Made by a program: the position numbers and the translations under genes. A model generated the notes under the pieces. That model was not told the DNA's origin and made no database searches. It worked only from the letters and a program-made list of their open reading frames with translations. DNA of 64,000 bases from Cristatella mucedo. Lineage: Eukaryota; Bryozoa; Phylactolaemata; Cristatellidae. Location of the stretch: positions 126,001 to 190,000 of the forward strand of contig WPIO01000183.1 of NCBI GenBank assembly GCA_009760855.2, given 5' to 3'. Of the stretch, positions 33,861 through 46,124 are shown piece after piece (the first letter of the stretch is position 1; every line of letters starts with the position of its first letter).

Positions 33861-34564
33861 TTCAAATTTGTTGGATCTCCTAGCGGAATAATGAATTATT
33901 TATTAATAATAATAATAATGACACTAAAGGATATGTATTTGCGGATTAAAATACGCGTAAATAGTTTTAGCTGGTGAGATAACTTACTCGTAAGGTCAGC
34001 AGTTTAAAAGATCTAACAGCAAGATAATGAATTATTTTTCGAGACTAATTACACCACTAACGGATATATATTTCCGAAAGAAAAGACGCGCAAATAGTTT
34101 TAGCAATGGAGATTACTTTTTCCGAATGTTTGTGGCTGGAATTAACTACCAGTAAGATAAATAAATACTGAATGAGACTATTTATACCACAAAAAGATAT
34201 ATTATTCCGTAATATAAGACGCGTAAATGGTTCCAGCATTGGATATAACCCAATTGGTCAGCCTGCGGTTGCAAGGTTCTACCAGAAACATAATTGATTA
34301 TTTAACGAGAGTGTTTATACCACTAAAGGATATATATTTCCTGATGAAAACGCGTAAACGATTAAAGCAGGTACATTACTTACTCGTACTGCCGGCGGCT
34401 TAAAGGATCGACGAGCGTGATGTCAAATTATCGATTAAGACTGATCATAATAATGAAGGATATATTTTTCCGGAAGCAATATCATGTAAATTACTTTAGC
34501 AGGCAGATGAGTTACTCGTAATGTCGATAATTTTAAGAATCTACGAGCATTATTATGAGTAAAA
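33861..34564. repeat. SatA, right end of copy 4
   Basis: About five 132-bp SatA units. An empty SINE site (GGAAGCAATATCATGTAAA) lies near 34480. SatA stops at about 34564, where SatB begins without any spacer. Confidence 0.87.
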
Positions 34565-37500
34565 TGATCTGCTGCTAACTGATGCGAGTTAAGATAGACG
34601 CTAGTGATAGGCCGAAAGCAAGTCGGAGCAGTCCACTAGAGCTATCGCACGCTCCGACAAGCTGACTCGAGTTCTCTCGATATACCGAGATTAATGCGAA
34701 CTGATGCCTAATGAGAAAATCAGTGGCCATGGCCTCCAACCAAGTCTAAGTTCTCTGCTGCGTGCTACGGTAAACTTTTACAAGTTACTCCGAGTTGTTT
34801 TGTTGTACCGAGATAAGCCGCGAACTAATGGGAGTTTTGACAATCAGTCGCGATAGGCCTAAAGCAAGTCGCAGTGCTCTGCTGCGAGCTTCAGCATGCT
34901 TTTACGAGCTGTTTTGATGTGCCGAGATATGTCGTGAACTGATGCGAGTTAGGACCTTCAGTCGCAACAAACCTAAAGCAAGACGCAGCACTCTTCTACG
35001 AGCTACGGCATACTTTGACGAGCTCACTCGAGCTATCTCGATATACCAAGTTCTGCTGTGAACTAATGCGAAACGAGCTGATATGTCGCTATTGCTCTCA
35101 AGCAAGTTTCAGGGCTCTGGTGAGAGCTAGGACAAGCTTAGACAAGCTGTCACGAGTTGTCTCGATGTACCGAGATCTGTTGCGAACTTTTTCGAGTAGA
35201 GACAATAGGTTGCCAGGGCCGAAAGGATGTCGCAGGGCTCTGCTGCCAGATTTAGCAAGCGCCGACAAGAAGACTCAAGTTGTCTCGATATACTGATATC
35301 TGCTGCGAACTGATGCCCGTTAAGACTAACAGTAGCGATAGGCCGAAAACAAGTCGTGCCAGTCCAGTGTATCTATGGCACGCTCTGACGATCTGACTCG
35401 AGTTGTCTCGATATACCAAGATCTATGCAAACTGATGCTCAATGAGGTAATCTGTTGCCACCCCCCTCAAGAAAATTTCAGTGCTCTGGTGAGATCTACG
35501 GCAAGCTTTGAGAAGCTGCCACGAGTTGTCACGATGTACCGAGATCTGCCGCGAACTTATGCGAGTAGTGACAATAAGTTGTCAGTGCCAAAACGATGTT
35601 GCAGCGCTCTTGTGTGATTTTCAGCATGCTCCGAAGAGAAGACTCAAGTTGTCTCGATATACTGAGATCTGCTGCGAACTGATGCGAGTTAAAAAAGCAG
35701 TCGCGTTAGGCATAAAGCAAATCGGAGCACTCTGGTGCGCTCTACGGCACGCTCCGACGAGCAGACTCGAGTTCTCTCGATATACCGAGATCAATGCGAA
35801 CTGATGCTTAATGAGATAATCAGTGGCCATGGCCCTCAGGCAAGTTTCCGTGCTCTGCGGTGGGCTACAGTAAGCTTTTACAAGTTGCCACGAGTTGTCT
35901 CGTTGTACCGATAATAAGTTGCGAGTGCCGAAAAGAAGTCGCAGAGCTCTGCTGCGAGTTTCAGCCAGCTCCGACGAGCAGCCTCGAGTTCTCTCGATAT
36001 ACCGAGATCTGCTGCGAACTGATGTGAGTGAAGACAAACAGTTGCGATAGGCCTAAAACATGTCGGAGCACTCTGCTGTGAGGTTTGGCATGCTCTGACG
36101 AGCAGACTACAGTTGTCTCGATATACCGATTTTTATGCGAGCTGATGCTGGCTAACATAATATGTTGCAATAGCCCTCAAGCAAGTTTCAGCGTTCTGCA
36201 GCGGCCTACGGCAAGCTTTGACAAGCTGCCATGAGTTGTAACGATGTACCGAGATCTGCCGCGAACTAACGGGAGTTGAGACAATCAATTGCAAGAGGCC
36301 TAATGCAAGTCACAGTTCACTGCTATGACCTTGAGCAAGCATCGACGAACAGACTAGAGTAGTCTCGATTAATGAAGATCTGCTGCAAACTGATGCGAGT
36401 TAGGACAAGTAGTCGCGATAGGCCTTAAGATAGCTGGAACACTCTGCTGCGACCTACGGCACGCTCCGATGAGGAAACTCGAGGTGTCTCGATATACCAA
36501 GATCAAAAGCGATCTGATCCGAGTTGCAACAATCTGCCGCGATAGGCATAAAGCAGGATGCAGCACTCTGAGACGAGCTACGGCAAGCTCTGACAAGCTA
36601 ACTCGAGCTGTTTTGATATAACGAGTCCTGCCGCGAACTAATGCTAAATGAGCTAATCAGTTGCAATAGCTCTTAGCAAGTTTCTTTTCACTGCTTCGAG
36701 CTACGGCATGCTTGACAAGCAGCCAAGAGTTGTTTCGATGTACAGAGATCTGCCGCCAACTGATGCGAGTCAAGACGTTCAGTCACAAAGCGCCTAAAGC
36801 AAAACACGGCACTCTCCTGCGAGCTACAGCAATCTCCGACCAGCTGACTCGAGTTGTCTCGATATACCAAGGTCTATGCGAACAGATGCTCAATAAGATA
36901 ATAAGTTGCGATAGCCGTCAAGCAAGTTTCAGCACTCAGCTGCGAGCTACCACAAGCTTTGACAAGCTGCCACGAGTTTTCCCGATGCTTCGAGATCTGG
37001 CGCGTACTTATGCGTGTTTAGAAAATCAGTTGTTACCGGCCGATTGGAAGCTGCAGTGCTCTGCTGAGAGTTTCAGCAAGCTCCGACGAGCCGACTAGAG
37101 GGCTCTCGATGTACCGTGAACTGTTGCTCACTGATGCCAGTTATAAAACAAAGTCGCGATTGGCCTAATGCAAGTCGGAGCACTCGGCTACGAGCTACGG
37201 CAAGCTCTAACGAGCTTACTCGTGCTGTTCTCGATATACAGAGTTCTCCCGCGATCTAATGCGAAATGAGCTAATCAGTCACGATTGCCCTCAAGGAGGT
37301 TTGAGTGCTCTGCTACGAGCTGCGGCAAGCTTTGACAAGCTGCCGCTTGTTGTCCCGATGTACCGAGATCTGCTGCAAACTTATGCGTGTTGAGAAAATT
37401 TGTTGTGAGAGGCCGAAAAGAAGTCGCAGCGCTCTGCTGCGAATTTCAGCAAGCTCCGACGAGCCGACTAGAGTTGTCTCGATGTACCGACATCTGCTGA

Positions 37501-40500
37501 TCACTGATGCCACTTAAGATAAACAGTCGCCCTGAAGCAAGTGTCAGTGCTCTGCTGCGAGCTACGGCAAGCTTTGACAACCTGCCACGCATGTTATCGA
37601 TGTACTGAGAGCTGCCGAGAACTGATGCGAGTTGGGAAAATCAGTTGCAAGAGGTCAAAAGCAAGTCGCAGGGCTTTGCTGCGAGCTTCAGCAAGCTTTA
37701 ACGAGGTGCCACGAGTTGTTTCGATGTACAAAGATCTTCCGCGAACTGATGCGAGTTGACATAACCAGTCGCGATAGGTAAAAAGCAAGAAGCAGCATTC
37801 TGCTGACAGTTACGGCAAGCTCCGACAAGCTGCCTCGAGTTGTCTCGATATATCGAGATCTCAGCGAACTCATTCCTTATGAAATAATCAGTTGCGATAG
37901 CCCTCAAGCACGTTTCAGGGCTCTGCTGCGACCTACGGCAAGCTTTGACAGGCTGCCACGAGTTGTCTCGATGTACCGAGATATTCCGCGACCTAATGCG
38001 AGTTTAGACAATCAATTGCAAGAGGCATAAAGCAAGTCGCAGAGCTCTGCTGCTCGCTTCATCAAGCTTCGACAAGCAGACCAGAGTTATCTCAATATAC
38101 CAAGATCTACTGCGAATTGATGCCAGTGAGGCCAAACAGTCGCCACAGGCCTAAAGCAAGTCGCAGTGCTCTGCTACGAGCTTCAGCACGCTTTTACGAG
38201 CTGTTTCGATGTACCGAGATGTGCAGCGAACTGACGCGAGTTAGGATATTCAGTTGCGATTAGGCTACAGCAAGTCGGAGCAGTCTGCTACAAAATGTGG
38301 CACGTTTCGACGAGCAGCATCGACGTGACTCGGTGTTCCGAGAACTGCCGCAAACTGATGCAAGTTGACCCAATCAGTCGCGATTGGCCTATACCAAGTC
38401 GGACCACTCGGCAGTGAGCAATGGCTAGCTCCGTCGACCTGACTCGACGTGTCACGACATACCGACATCTGCCACGAACTGATGTGATGTGACATAATCA
38501 GTCGCGAATGGCCTAAAGCAAGGCTCTGCACTCAGCTGCCAGCTACGGCAAGGACTGACGAGCTGACTCGAGCTGTCTCGATATACCGAGTTCTGCTGCG
38601 AATTCATGCGAGTTGACAGAATCATTCGTGATAGGCCTACAGCAAGAAGCAGCACTCCTCTGCATGCTATGGCAAGCTCCGACGAGCTGACTCGAGCTGA
38701 CTTGATATACCGAGTTCATCTTCGAACTCCTGCAAAATGAGGTAATCAGGTGCAATTGGCCGTAAGCAAGTCGGATCACTATGCTGCGAGCTATAGCACG
38801 TTTTGACGAGCCGAATGGAGGTGACTCAATATTTCGAGATCTGTCGCGAACTGATGCGAGTTGAAATATTCAGTCTCGAGTGGCCTAAAGCAAGGCTCAG
38901 CACTCTGCTGCAAGCTACGGCTCGCTCTGACGACCAGATTCGAGCTGTCTCTATAAACCGAGTTCGGCCGGGAACACAAGTGAAGTAAGCTAATCACGTG
39001 CGATTGGCCTATAGGAAGGCGAACCACTCTGCTGCGAGCTATGGCACGTTTCGACGAGCAGAATCGAGGGGATTCGATATACTGAGATGTGCTGCGAACT
39101 GATGCGAGTTAAGACAAACGTATGTGATATGCCTAAAACATGTCGGAGCACTCTACAGCGAGTTACGGCACGTTTTGATGAGCAGAATCGATGTGACTCG
39201 ATATACTGAGATTTGCTGGGAAGTGATGCCAGTTAAGACAAAGAGTCACGATAGGCCTAAAGCAAGGCGGAGCAGTCCACTGGGAGCTATGGCACGCTCC
39301 GACGAGCTGACTCGAGTTGTCTCGATATACCGAGGTCTATTGGAACTAATGCGAAATGAGCTAATCAGTTGCAATTGCCCTCAAGGAAGTTTCTTTTCTC
39401 TGCTTCTAGCAACGGCAAGCTTTGACAAGCTGCCAAGAGTGATCTCAATGTACCGAGATCTGCAGCGAACTGATGCGAGGTGAGACGATCAGTTGGGAAA
39501 GGCCTAAAGCAAGTCGCAGGGCTCTGCTGGGAGCGTCAGTAAGCTTTGACGAGCTGTGAAGAGATCTTTCGATGTACAGAGATCTGCCGCGAACTAATGT
39601 GAGTTTGGACAAACGGCAGTGATAGGCCTAAAGCAAGTCAGAGCCACCTGCCGCAAGCTACAGCAACCCCGACGAGCTGACTTGAGTTGACTCAATTTAT
39701 TTTGATCTATGCGAACTGATGCTCAATGAGATAATCAGTTGTCGATAGCCCTCAAGCAAGTTTCAGGGCTCACCTGCGTCATACGGCAAGCTTTGACAAG
39801 CTGCCATGAGTTGTCTCGGTGTACCGAGATCTGCCGCGAGCTGATGTGAGTTAAGACAATCAGTTGCGAGAGCCCTAAAGCAAGTCGTAGCTCTCTGCTG
39901 GAAGCTTCAGCAAGCTTTGACGAGCTGCCCTGAGTTGTTTCGATGTATCGAGATCTACCACGAACTGATGGGAGTTGACATGATCAGTCGCGATAGGCCT
40001 AAAGCAGGACGCAGTACTCTCCTACGAGCTACAGCAACTCTGACGAGATAACTCGAGCTGTCTTGATATACCGAGTTCTGCCGCACTATGATGCGAAACG
40101 AGCTAATATGTTGCGATTTCCCTCAAGCTAGTTTAATGGCTCTGGTGAGAGATATGGCAAGCTTGGACAAGCTGCCACGAGTTGTCTCAATGTACCGAGA
40201 TCTGCTGCGAACTTATGAGAGATTAGACAATAAGTTGCCAGGCCCGAAATGATGTAGCAGCGTTCTGCGGCGAGAATCAGGAAGCTCCGACGAGCAGTGT
40301 TGAGTTGTCTCGATATACCAAGATCTGCTGCGAACTGATGGGAGTTAAGACAAAAAGTCGCGTTAGGCCTTGGGCTTGTCGGAGTGCTCTGCAGTGAGGT
40401 ACGGTAAGCTTGGACGAGCAGACTAGAGTAGCCTCGATATACCGATATCTGCTTGGAACTGATGCCAGTTAAGACAAACAGTCACGATAGGCCGAAAGCA

Positions 40501-43340
40501 AGTCGGAGCAGTCGACTAGAGCTATGGCACGCTTCGACGAGCTGACTCGAGTTGTCTCTATATACCGAGATCTACACAAACTGATGCTCAATGTGGTAAT
40601 CTGTTGCGATTCCCCTGAAGCAAGTTTCAGTGCTCCTGTGAGAGCTACGGCAAGTATAGCCAGGCTGCCAGGAGTTGTCTCGATGTACCGAGATCCTCCC
40701 GAACTTATGCGAGTTGAGACAATCAGTTGCATGGGCCAAAAGGAAGTCGCACAGCTCTGGTACGAGTTTCAGCCAGCTTAGTCGAGCAGATGAGTTCTCT
40801 CGATATACCGAGATCTGCAGCGAACTAATGTGAGTTAAGAGAAACAGTCGCAATAGACCAAAACATGTCGGATCACTCTGCTGTGAGGTACGGCATGCTC
40901 CGACGAGCAGACTAGAGTTGCCTTGATATGCCGAGCTTAATGCGAGCTGATGCTCAATGAGATAATCTGTTGCGATAGCCCTCAAGCAAGTTTTAGCATT
41001 CTGCTGCGGCCTACGGCAAGCTTTGACAAGCTGCCACCAGTTGTCTTGATATACCGAGATCTGCCGTGAACTGATGCGAGTTGACACAATCAATTGAGTG
41101 AGGCCTAATGCAAGTCACAGTGCTCTGCTGCGACCCTGAGCAAGCAACGACGAGCAGACTAGAGTAGTATTGAATTACCGAGATCTGCTGGGAACTGATG
41201 CCAGTTAGGAGAAATAGTCGTGATAGGCCTAAAGCAAGTTGCAGAGCTCTGCTGCGACCTACGGCACGCTCCGACGAGGAAACTCGAAGTGTCTCGATAT
41301 ACCAAGATCAGCAGCACACTGATGCGAGTTGCAATAGTCTGCGGCAGTAAGCCTAAAGCAAGATGCAGCACCCTGTCATGAGCTACGGCAAGCTCTGACG
41401 AGCTAACTTGAGCTGTCTCGATATACCGAGTTCTGCCGCGAACTAATGCGAAATGAGCTAATCAGTCACGATTGCCCTCAAGCACGTTTCATTGCTCTGC
41501 TGCGACCTACGGCAAGCTTTGATTAGCTGCCACGAGTTGTCTCAATGTACAGAGATAAGCCGCGACCTAATGCGAGTTTAGACAATCAATTACAAGAGGC
41601 CTATTGCAAGTCGTGGTGCTCTGCTGCTCGCTTCAGCAAGCTTCAACAAGCAGACTGGAGTTATCTCAATGTACAAAGATCTACGGCGAACTGATGCCAG
41701 TGTGGTCAAACAGTCGCCGTAGGCCTAAAGCAAGTCGCAGTGTCTGCTACGAGCTTCAGCACGATTTTACGAGCTGCCAGGAGCTGTTTTGATGTACCGA
41801 GGTGTGCCGCGAACTGATGCGAGTTAGGATATTCTGTCGCAATAAGCCTACAGCAAGTCGAAGCACTCTGCTACGAGCTACGGCAAACTCTGACGAGCTA
41901 ACTCGTGCAATCTCGATATACAGAGTTCTGCCGCCAACTAATGCGAAATGAGCTATTATCTTGCGATTGCCCTCAAGCAAGTTTCAGTGCTCTGGTGAGA
42001 GCTACGGCAAGCTTGGATGAGCTGCCACGAGTCGTCTCGATGTACCGAGATCTGCTGCGAACTTCAGCGAGTATAGACAATAAGTTGCAAGAGCCTAATG
42101 GATTTCGCAGTGCTCTGCTGAGAGTTTGAGTAAGCTCCAACGGGAAGACTCATTTTGTCTCGATATACCGAGATCTGTTGCGAACTGATGCGAGTCAACA
42201 CAAACAGTCGCGTTAGGCCTAAAGCATTTGGGAACACTCTGCCGTGAGCTACGGCAAGCTCGGACGAGTAGACTTGAGCCGTCTCAATATACAGAGATCT
42301 GATGGGAACTGATGCCAGTTATGACAAACAGTCGCGATAGGCCGAAATGAAGTCGGAGCCGTCTACTGGGAGCTAATGCAAGCTCCGACGTGAAGACTCG
42401 AAATGTATCGATACTAAGAGATCTGGGCAAACTGATGCTCAATGAGATAATCTGTTGAGATAGCCCTTAAGCAAGTTTCAGCACTCTGCTGCGACCTACG
42501 GCAAACTTTGACAAGCTGCCACGAGTTGTCTCAATGTACTGAGATAAGGCGTGAATTGATGCGAGTTGAGACAATCAATTGCAAGAGGCCTAAAGCAAGT
42601 CACAGTGCTCTGCTGTGACCTTAAGTAAGCTCCGACTTGCCCGACTAGAATACTGCTGATTTACCGAGATCTGCTGCAAACTGATGCCAGTTAGGACAAA
42701 TAGTCGCCGTAGGCCTAAAGCGAGTCGAACCACTCTGCTGCGAGCTTCGGCATGTTTTGACGAGCAGAATCCAGGTGAATCGATGTTCCTTGATCTGCCG
42801 CGAACTGATGCGAGTTGAGAAAATCAGTTGCAAAAGGCCAAAAGCAAGTCGCAGGGCTCTGCTGCGAGCTTTAGCAAGATTTAACTAGGTGCTACAAGTT
42901 GCTTCGACGTACCAAGATCTTCTGCGAACTGATGCGAGTTAAGACATTTAGTCGGGATAGGTAATAGCAAGAAGCAGCACTATGCTAAGAGCTACGGCAA
43001 GCTCCGACATGCTGCCTCGAGTTGTCTCGGTAAATCGAGATCATAGCGAACTAATGCCTAATGAAAAATTCAGTTGCGATAGCCCTCAAGCAAATTTCAG
43101 CGCTCAGTTGAGACCTACGGCAAGCTTTTACATGCTGCCACGAGTTGTCTCGACGTACCGAGAGAAGCCGTGAACTGATGCGAGTAGAGACAACCACTTG
43201 GGAGAGTCCTAAAGCAAGTCGCAGAGCTCTGCTGCGAGCAGCTGCAAGCTCCGACGAGCAGACAAGAGTTGTATCGATATACCAAGATCAGCATTAAACT
43301 GATGCGAGTTGCCGTAATCTGCCGCGATAGGCCAAAAGGG
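34565..43340. repeat. SatB: 123-bp satellite array, about 71 units
   Basis: A very regular period of 123 bp: the TCTCGATATACC-type block starts at 35283, 35406, 35529, 35652 and 35775. Three main unit types recur, marked by CCCTCAAGCAAGTTTCAG, by GGCCTAAAGCAAGTCGGAGC and by GGCCTAAAGCAAGTCGCAG. They often cycle as a trimer; the first marker lies about 370 bp apart at 35092, 35464 and 35833. Each unit carries short dyads such as TCTCG-ATATAC-CGAGA and AGCTT-TGAC-AAGCT. Since 123 is divisible by three, open frames up to 173 codons appear (for example 40572-41093 minus), with no recognisable domain. Confidence 0.93.
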
Positions 43341-43343
43341 AGC

Positions 43344-43366
43344 TAATAATAATAATAATAATAATT
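43344..43366. repeat. (TAA)n microsatellite, tail of LINE1
   Basis: Seven TAA repeats directly adjoin the LINE1 3' end. On the LINE strand this reads (TTA)n, a simple-repeat 3' tail as is common for CR1/L2-type elements. Confidence 0.85.
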
Positions 43367-43580
43367 CACTTGATAAAGCGCCCTCAGAGAACTTAATCTC
43401 TCTCTAGGCGCTTTACATTTGCTGTAAAGTGAAATGCAATTGAATGGTAAGTAAAATCATGCTTGAAAAAACAAACGAAATGAATAATATGATTAGGGGT
43501 AAATGGCACAGCGTCAGCACACAAATGTGGTTAGTGGCAGCATGCACAGTGTCAGCACGCATAAGCACATCAAGGACGAA

Positions 43581-44066
43581 TCACAGGGACCCACTAAAAG
43601 CTGTCCTAAATAGATGTGTTTTTAGGTTCCTTTTAAATGTGGTCAGGTCAGGGGATGTTCTGACGCAGGTCGGGAGGGAGTTCCATACTTTGGGAGCATA
43701 TGAACTAAATGCACGGTCTCCAAAGGATTTAAGGTTTGTATGAGGTATTTCCAGACTGTTGGATTCCGAAAAGCATATGGTACGATGCTTAGCCTGATGG
43801 GGTAGTATATCTGACAGGTAGGCTGGAGCCATAGAATGAAGGGACCTAAAAGTGAGGGACAAAACCTTGAAGTCAATCCGTTGCTTGACTGGTAGCCAGT
43901 GCAGGTCGGCGAGAAGTAGAGTAACGCGGCAACTGTGACGCTCATGACAGACAAGCCTAGCTGCAGAGTTTTGCACCAGCTGCAATCGCCTGATCGGACA
44001 TGCTGGTAGGCCAGTAAGCAGTGAGTTGCAGAAGTCGAGACGGGATGTAAACAATGCATGGACCAA
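43581..44066 (-). pseudogene. LINE1 C-terminal region
   Basis: A 161-codon frame with the usual post-RT tail: TSRLDFCNSLLTGLPACPI, LQLVQNSAARLVCHERH, LHWLPVKQRIDFKVL and APKVWNSLPTCVRTSPDLTT (20 residues), ending in LKTHLFRTAF. It is uninterrupted to its stop. Confidence 0.88.
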
Positions 44067-44254
44067 CTTGGACGTGGTATCTTTATCTAAACAAGCCCGA
44101 TTTTTAGCAATGTTATTAAGCAGAAATAAGGCGGATTTGACTGTGGAGCTGATATGGTCGTCTAACGAGAGGTCGCTTTGGAATATGACAGCTAGATTTC
44201 GAGCTGCTTCAACTGGAGATATGCTAGCAGAGCCAATTTTGAGAGTCAGCCTTT

Positions 44255-44509
44255 TTTTGTATCTCCGTCAGTAACTCCACAAAGTCATAAAGACCGTGTG
44301 GGTATTACGCAGGAGAGTTTTGTATAGCGCACTCACAGCCTAAGCGGCTTTCGGTACGCATTCGGTAGCCAACAGACTTCGTCTCACGCAACAAAGTGAA
44401 AGTGGGAAGCATAGCAGACTTAGGAGAGCAGTTCAGGTAGTGAGTAGCATAGAAGTAGCAGTTCAGGACCGCTGAAAAAGATGTGGTATAGTCGGCAGTT
44501 GGAGAGTAG
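44255..44509 (-). mobile_element. 5'-truncated LINE-B insertion inside LINE1
   Basis: LINE2 reads through CAGCCTTTCCTATCTCTG at the equivalent point. LINE1 has 255 extra bases flanked by AGCCTTT at 44248-44254 and 44510-44516. Read on the minus strand, the insert is the last part of LINE-B (YSPTADYTTSFSAVLN onward), ending in GTTACTGACGGAGATAC and then a short A-run. This is a clean retroposition with a 7-bp target duplication. It shows LINE-B moved after LINE1 was in place and that the 3' end of LINE-B is just after GGAGATAC. Confidence 0.85.
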
Positions 44510-45733
44510 AGCCTTTCCAATCGCTGGATCACACTGGGTTTGCCCATAACTAGTAAGTTAGTTTTATCATCGTTAAGTTTTAAAAAATTTGCTGCCATCC
44601 ATGTGCGGATGTCATCAATGCATGCAGCTAGTGAGTTTGGAGAATTTAAGGTGCTCGAAGGCTGAGTGGGATCAAAGCAAAGATACAAATTAGTGTCATC
44701 TGCATAGAAGTGAAAGCCTAGATTGTGCTTGGCAATCACATCAGGAAGAGGCAGAGTATAAACCGTGAAAAAAACCAGACCTAGAACGGAGCCCTGAGGT
44801 ACACCATATTTCAAAGGTACTTCAGATGATCTTTGTCCATTCACGTCAATACTCTGGAGTCTCCCACTGAGATAGGACGTGAACCACTGCGGAGCAGTGC
44901 CAGTAATGCCCAGGCGAGATGAGAGGCGCTCTAGAAGAACTTTGTGATCGATGGTATCAAAAACTGCCGAAAGATCAAGCAAAACAAGCAAAGACACTCT
45001 ACCCGTCTGCATTCGTAAGTAGGTCGTTGAATACCCGAAGCAATTCTGCCTCTGTGGAGTGATTAGCTCTAAAGCCAGACTAGGACTTACTAGCAAGGTC
45101 TGAGGTTTCGATATACGAGTTCAGCTCGTCCGCCACGACCCGTTCCAGTGTTTTTGATAGGAATGGTAGAAGGGAAACTGGGCGGTAGCTGCACAAGTTC
45201 TCTTGGTCAAGTGTAGTTTTCTTGAGAAGTGGCTTGACTACAGCTTTTTTGAAAGGTGCTGGGACATGACCTGAGGCTAATGACATATTAATTATGTTAT
45301 TTATGCATGGCAGCAGCAGATCAATGCAACGTAGGAGCGTGAAAGTGGGAATAGGGTCCAGAGGACTTGTTGTCTTCTTTGATTGAGATACGAACTTTAG
45401 GACTAGATCACTAGTGACCTGCTTAAATGTAGACCTTGAGGTGCAGCCAGGTACCGAGGAACAGCATTCTAGTGGGGAGGTTGTCATCGCAGGGATAGAT
45501 TCCCTGATCTTGTATAGCTTCTGCACAAAGAATCGAGAGAAGCGATCGGCTAGATCATTATTAGGATCATCAGGTAAGGAGCTAATCTGGGAACGGTTGA
45601 GGAGATGGTTTATTGTCGACATCAGCATTTTTGGATTGATTTGAATTGTGCATCTATGATTGAACAATGTTTTTATAAAAACTAGCCTTGGCCTTTGCTT
45701 GAATCGATAGGTACAACCTACAGTAGTCTTCAT
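44510..45733 (-). pseudogene. LINE1 reverse transcriptase region
   Basis: The upstream frame (45080-45733) gives KAVVKPLLKK and YRPVSLLPFLSKTLERVV, the fingers region. A frame break near 45080-45096 leads to the palm: VSLLVLLDLSAVFDTIDH with the first catalytic Asp, VPLKYGVPQGSVLG, and the catalytic YADD box at 44695-44706. LAACIDDIRTWMAANFLKLN follows (20 residues). Both catalytic motifs are preserved, unlike in LINE2, but the frame break and the insertion beyond 44510 prevent translation of a whole protein. Confidence 0.87.
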
Positions 45734-46124
45734 ATGCCTGTTAATGGACAGTTAGTCCGGATCTTTTGTATGCTTTTTCAAGCTTTCGTTTAGTAGACTT
45801 GGCTAGTTTTATGTGTGTGGTAAATCATAAGCCGTCTGGGCGGAGGCGCACAGTGCGCTTTGTCAGTGGTGCAAACTCGTCAAGCGTGCCAGCTAGTGTT
45901 GTGTTGTAGCTATCTACCAATAATGACAGATCGGATGGAGGATTGAGCAGCAGAGGTGAAGCAGATATTCTCGCACGGACAAAATTGAAATCAAGGCTCT
46001 TGAGGTTTCGCGATTCACAGGTTATTTTAGAGGATGGTGTGGGCACACACTGTAGATTAAATGAGATCTGCATGTGGTCAGATAAGCAGGATTTGATAAT
46101 AATTCGTGATAACAGAGTGCAGTT

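Noticed and set aside
34902-43173. Many 60-170-codon frames in the 123-bp satellite
   Set aside because: 123 is divisible by three, so frames persist through units. They occur on both strands and change frame with unit variants, with no recognisable domain.
34565-43340. CRISPR-like regular repeats
   Set aside because: The whole 123-bp unit repeats, with no unique spacers between short repeats, and the context is an animal genome with LINEs and SINEs.
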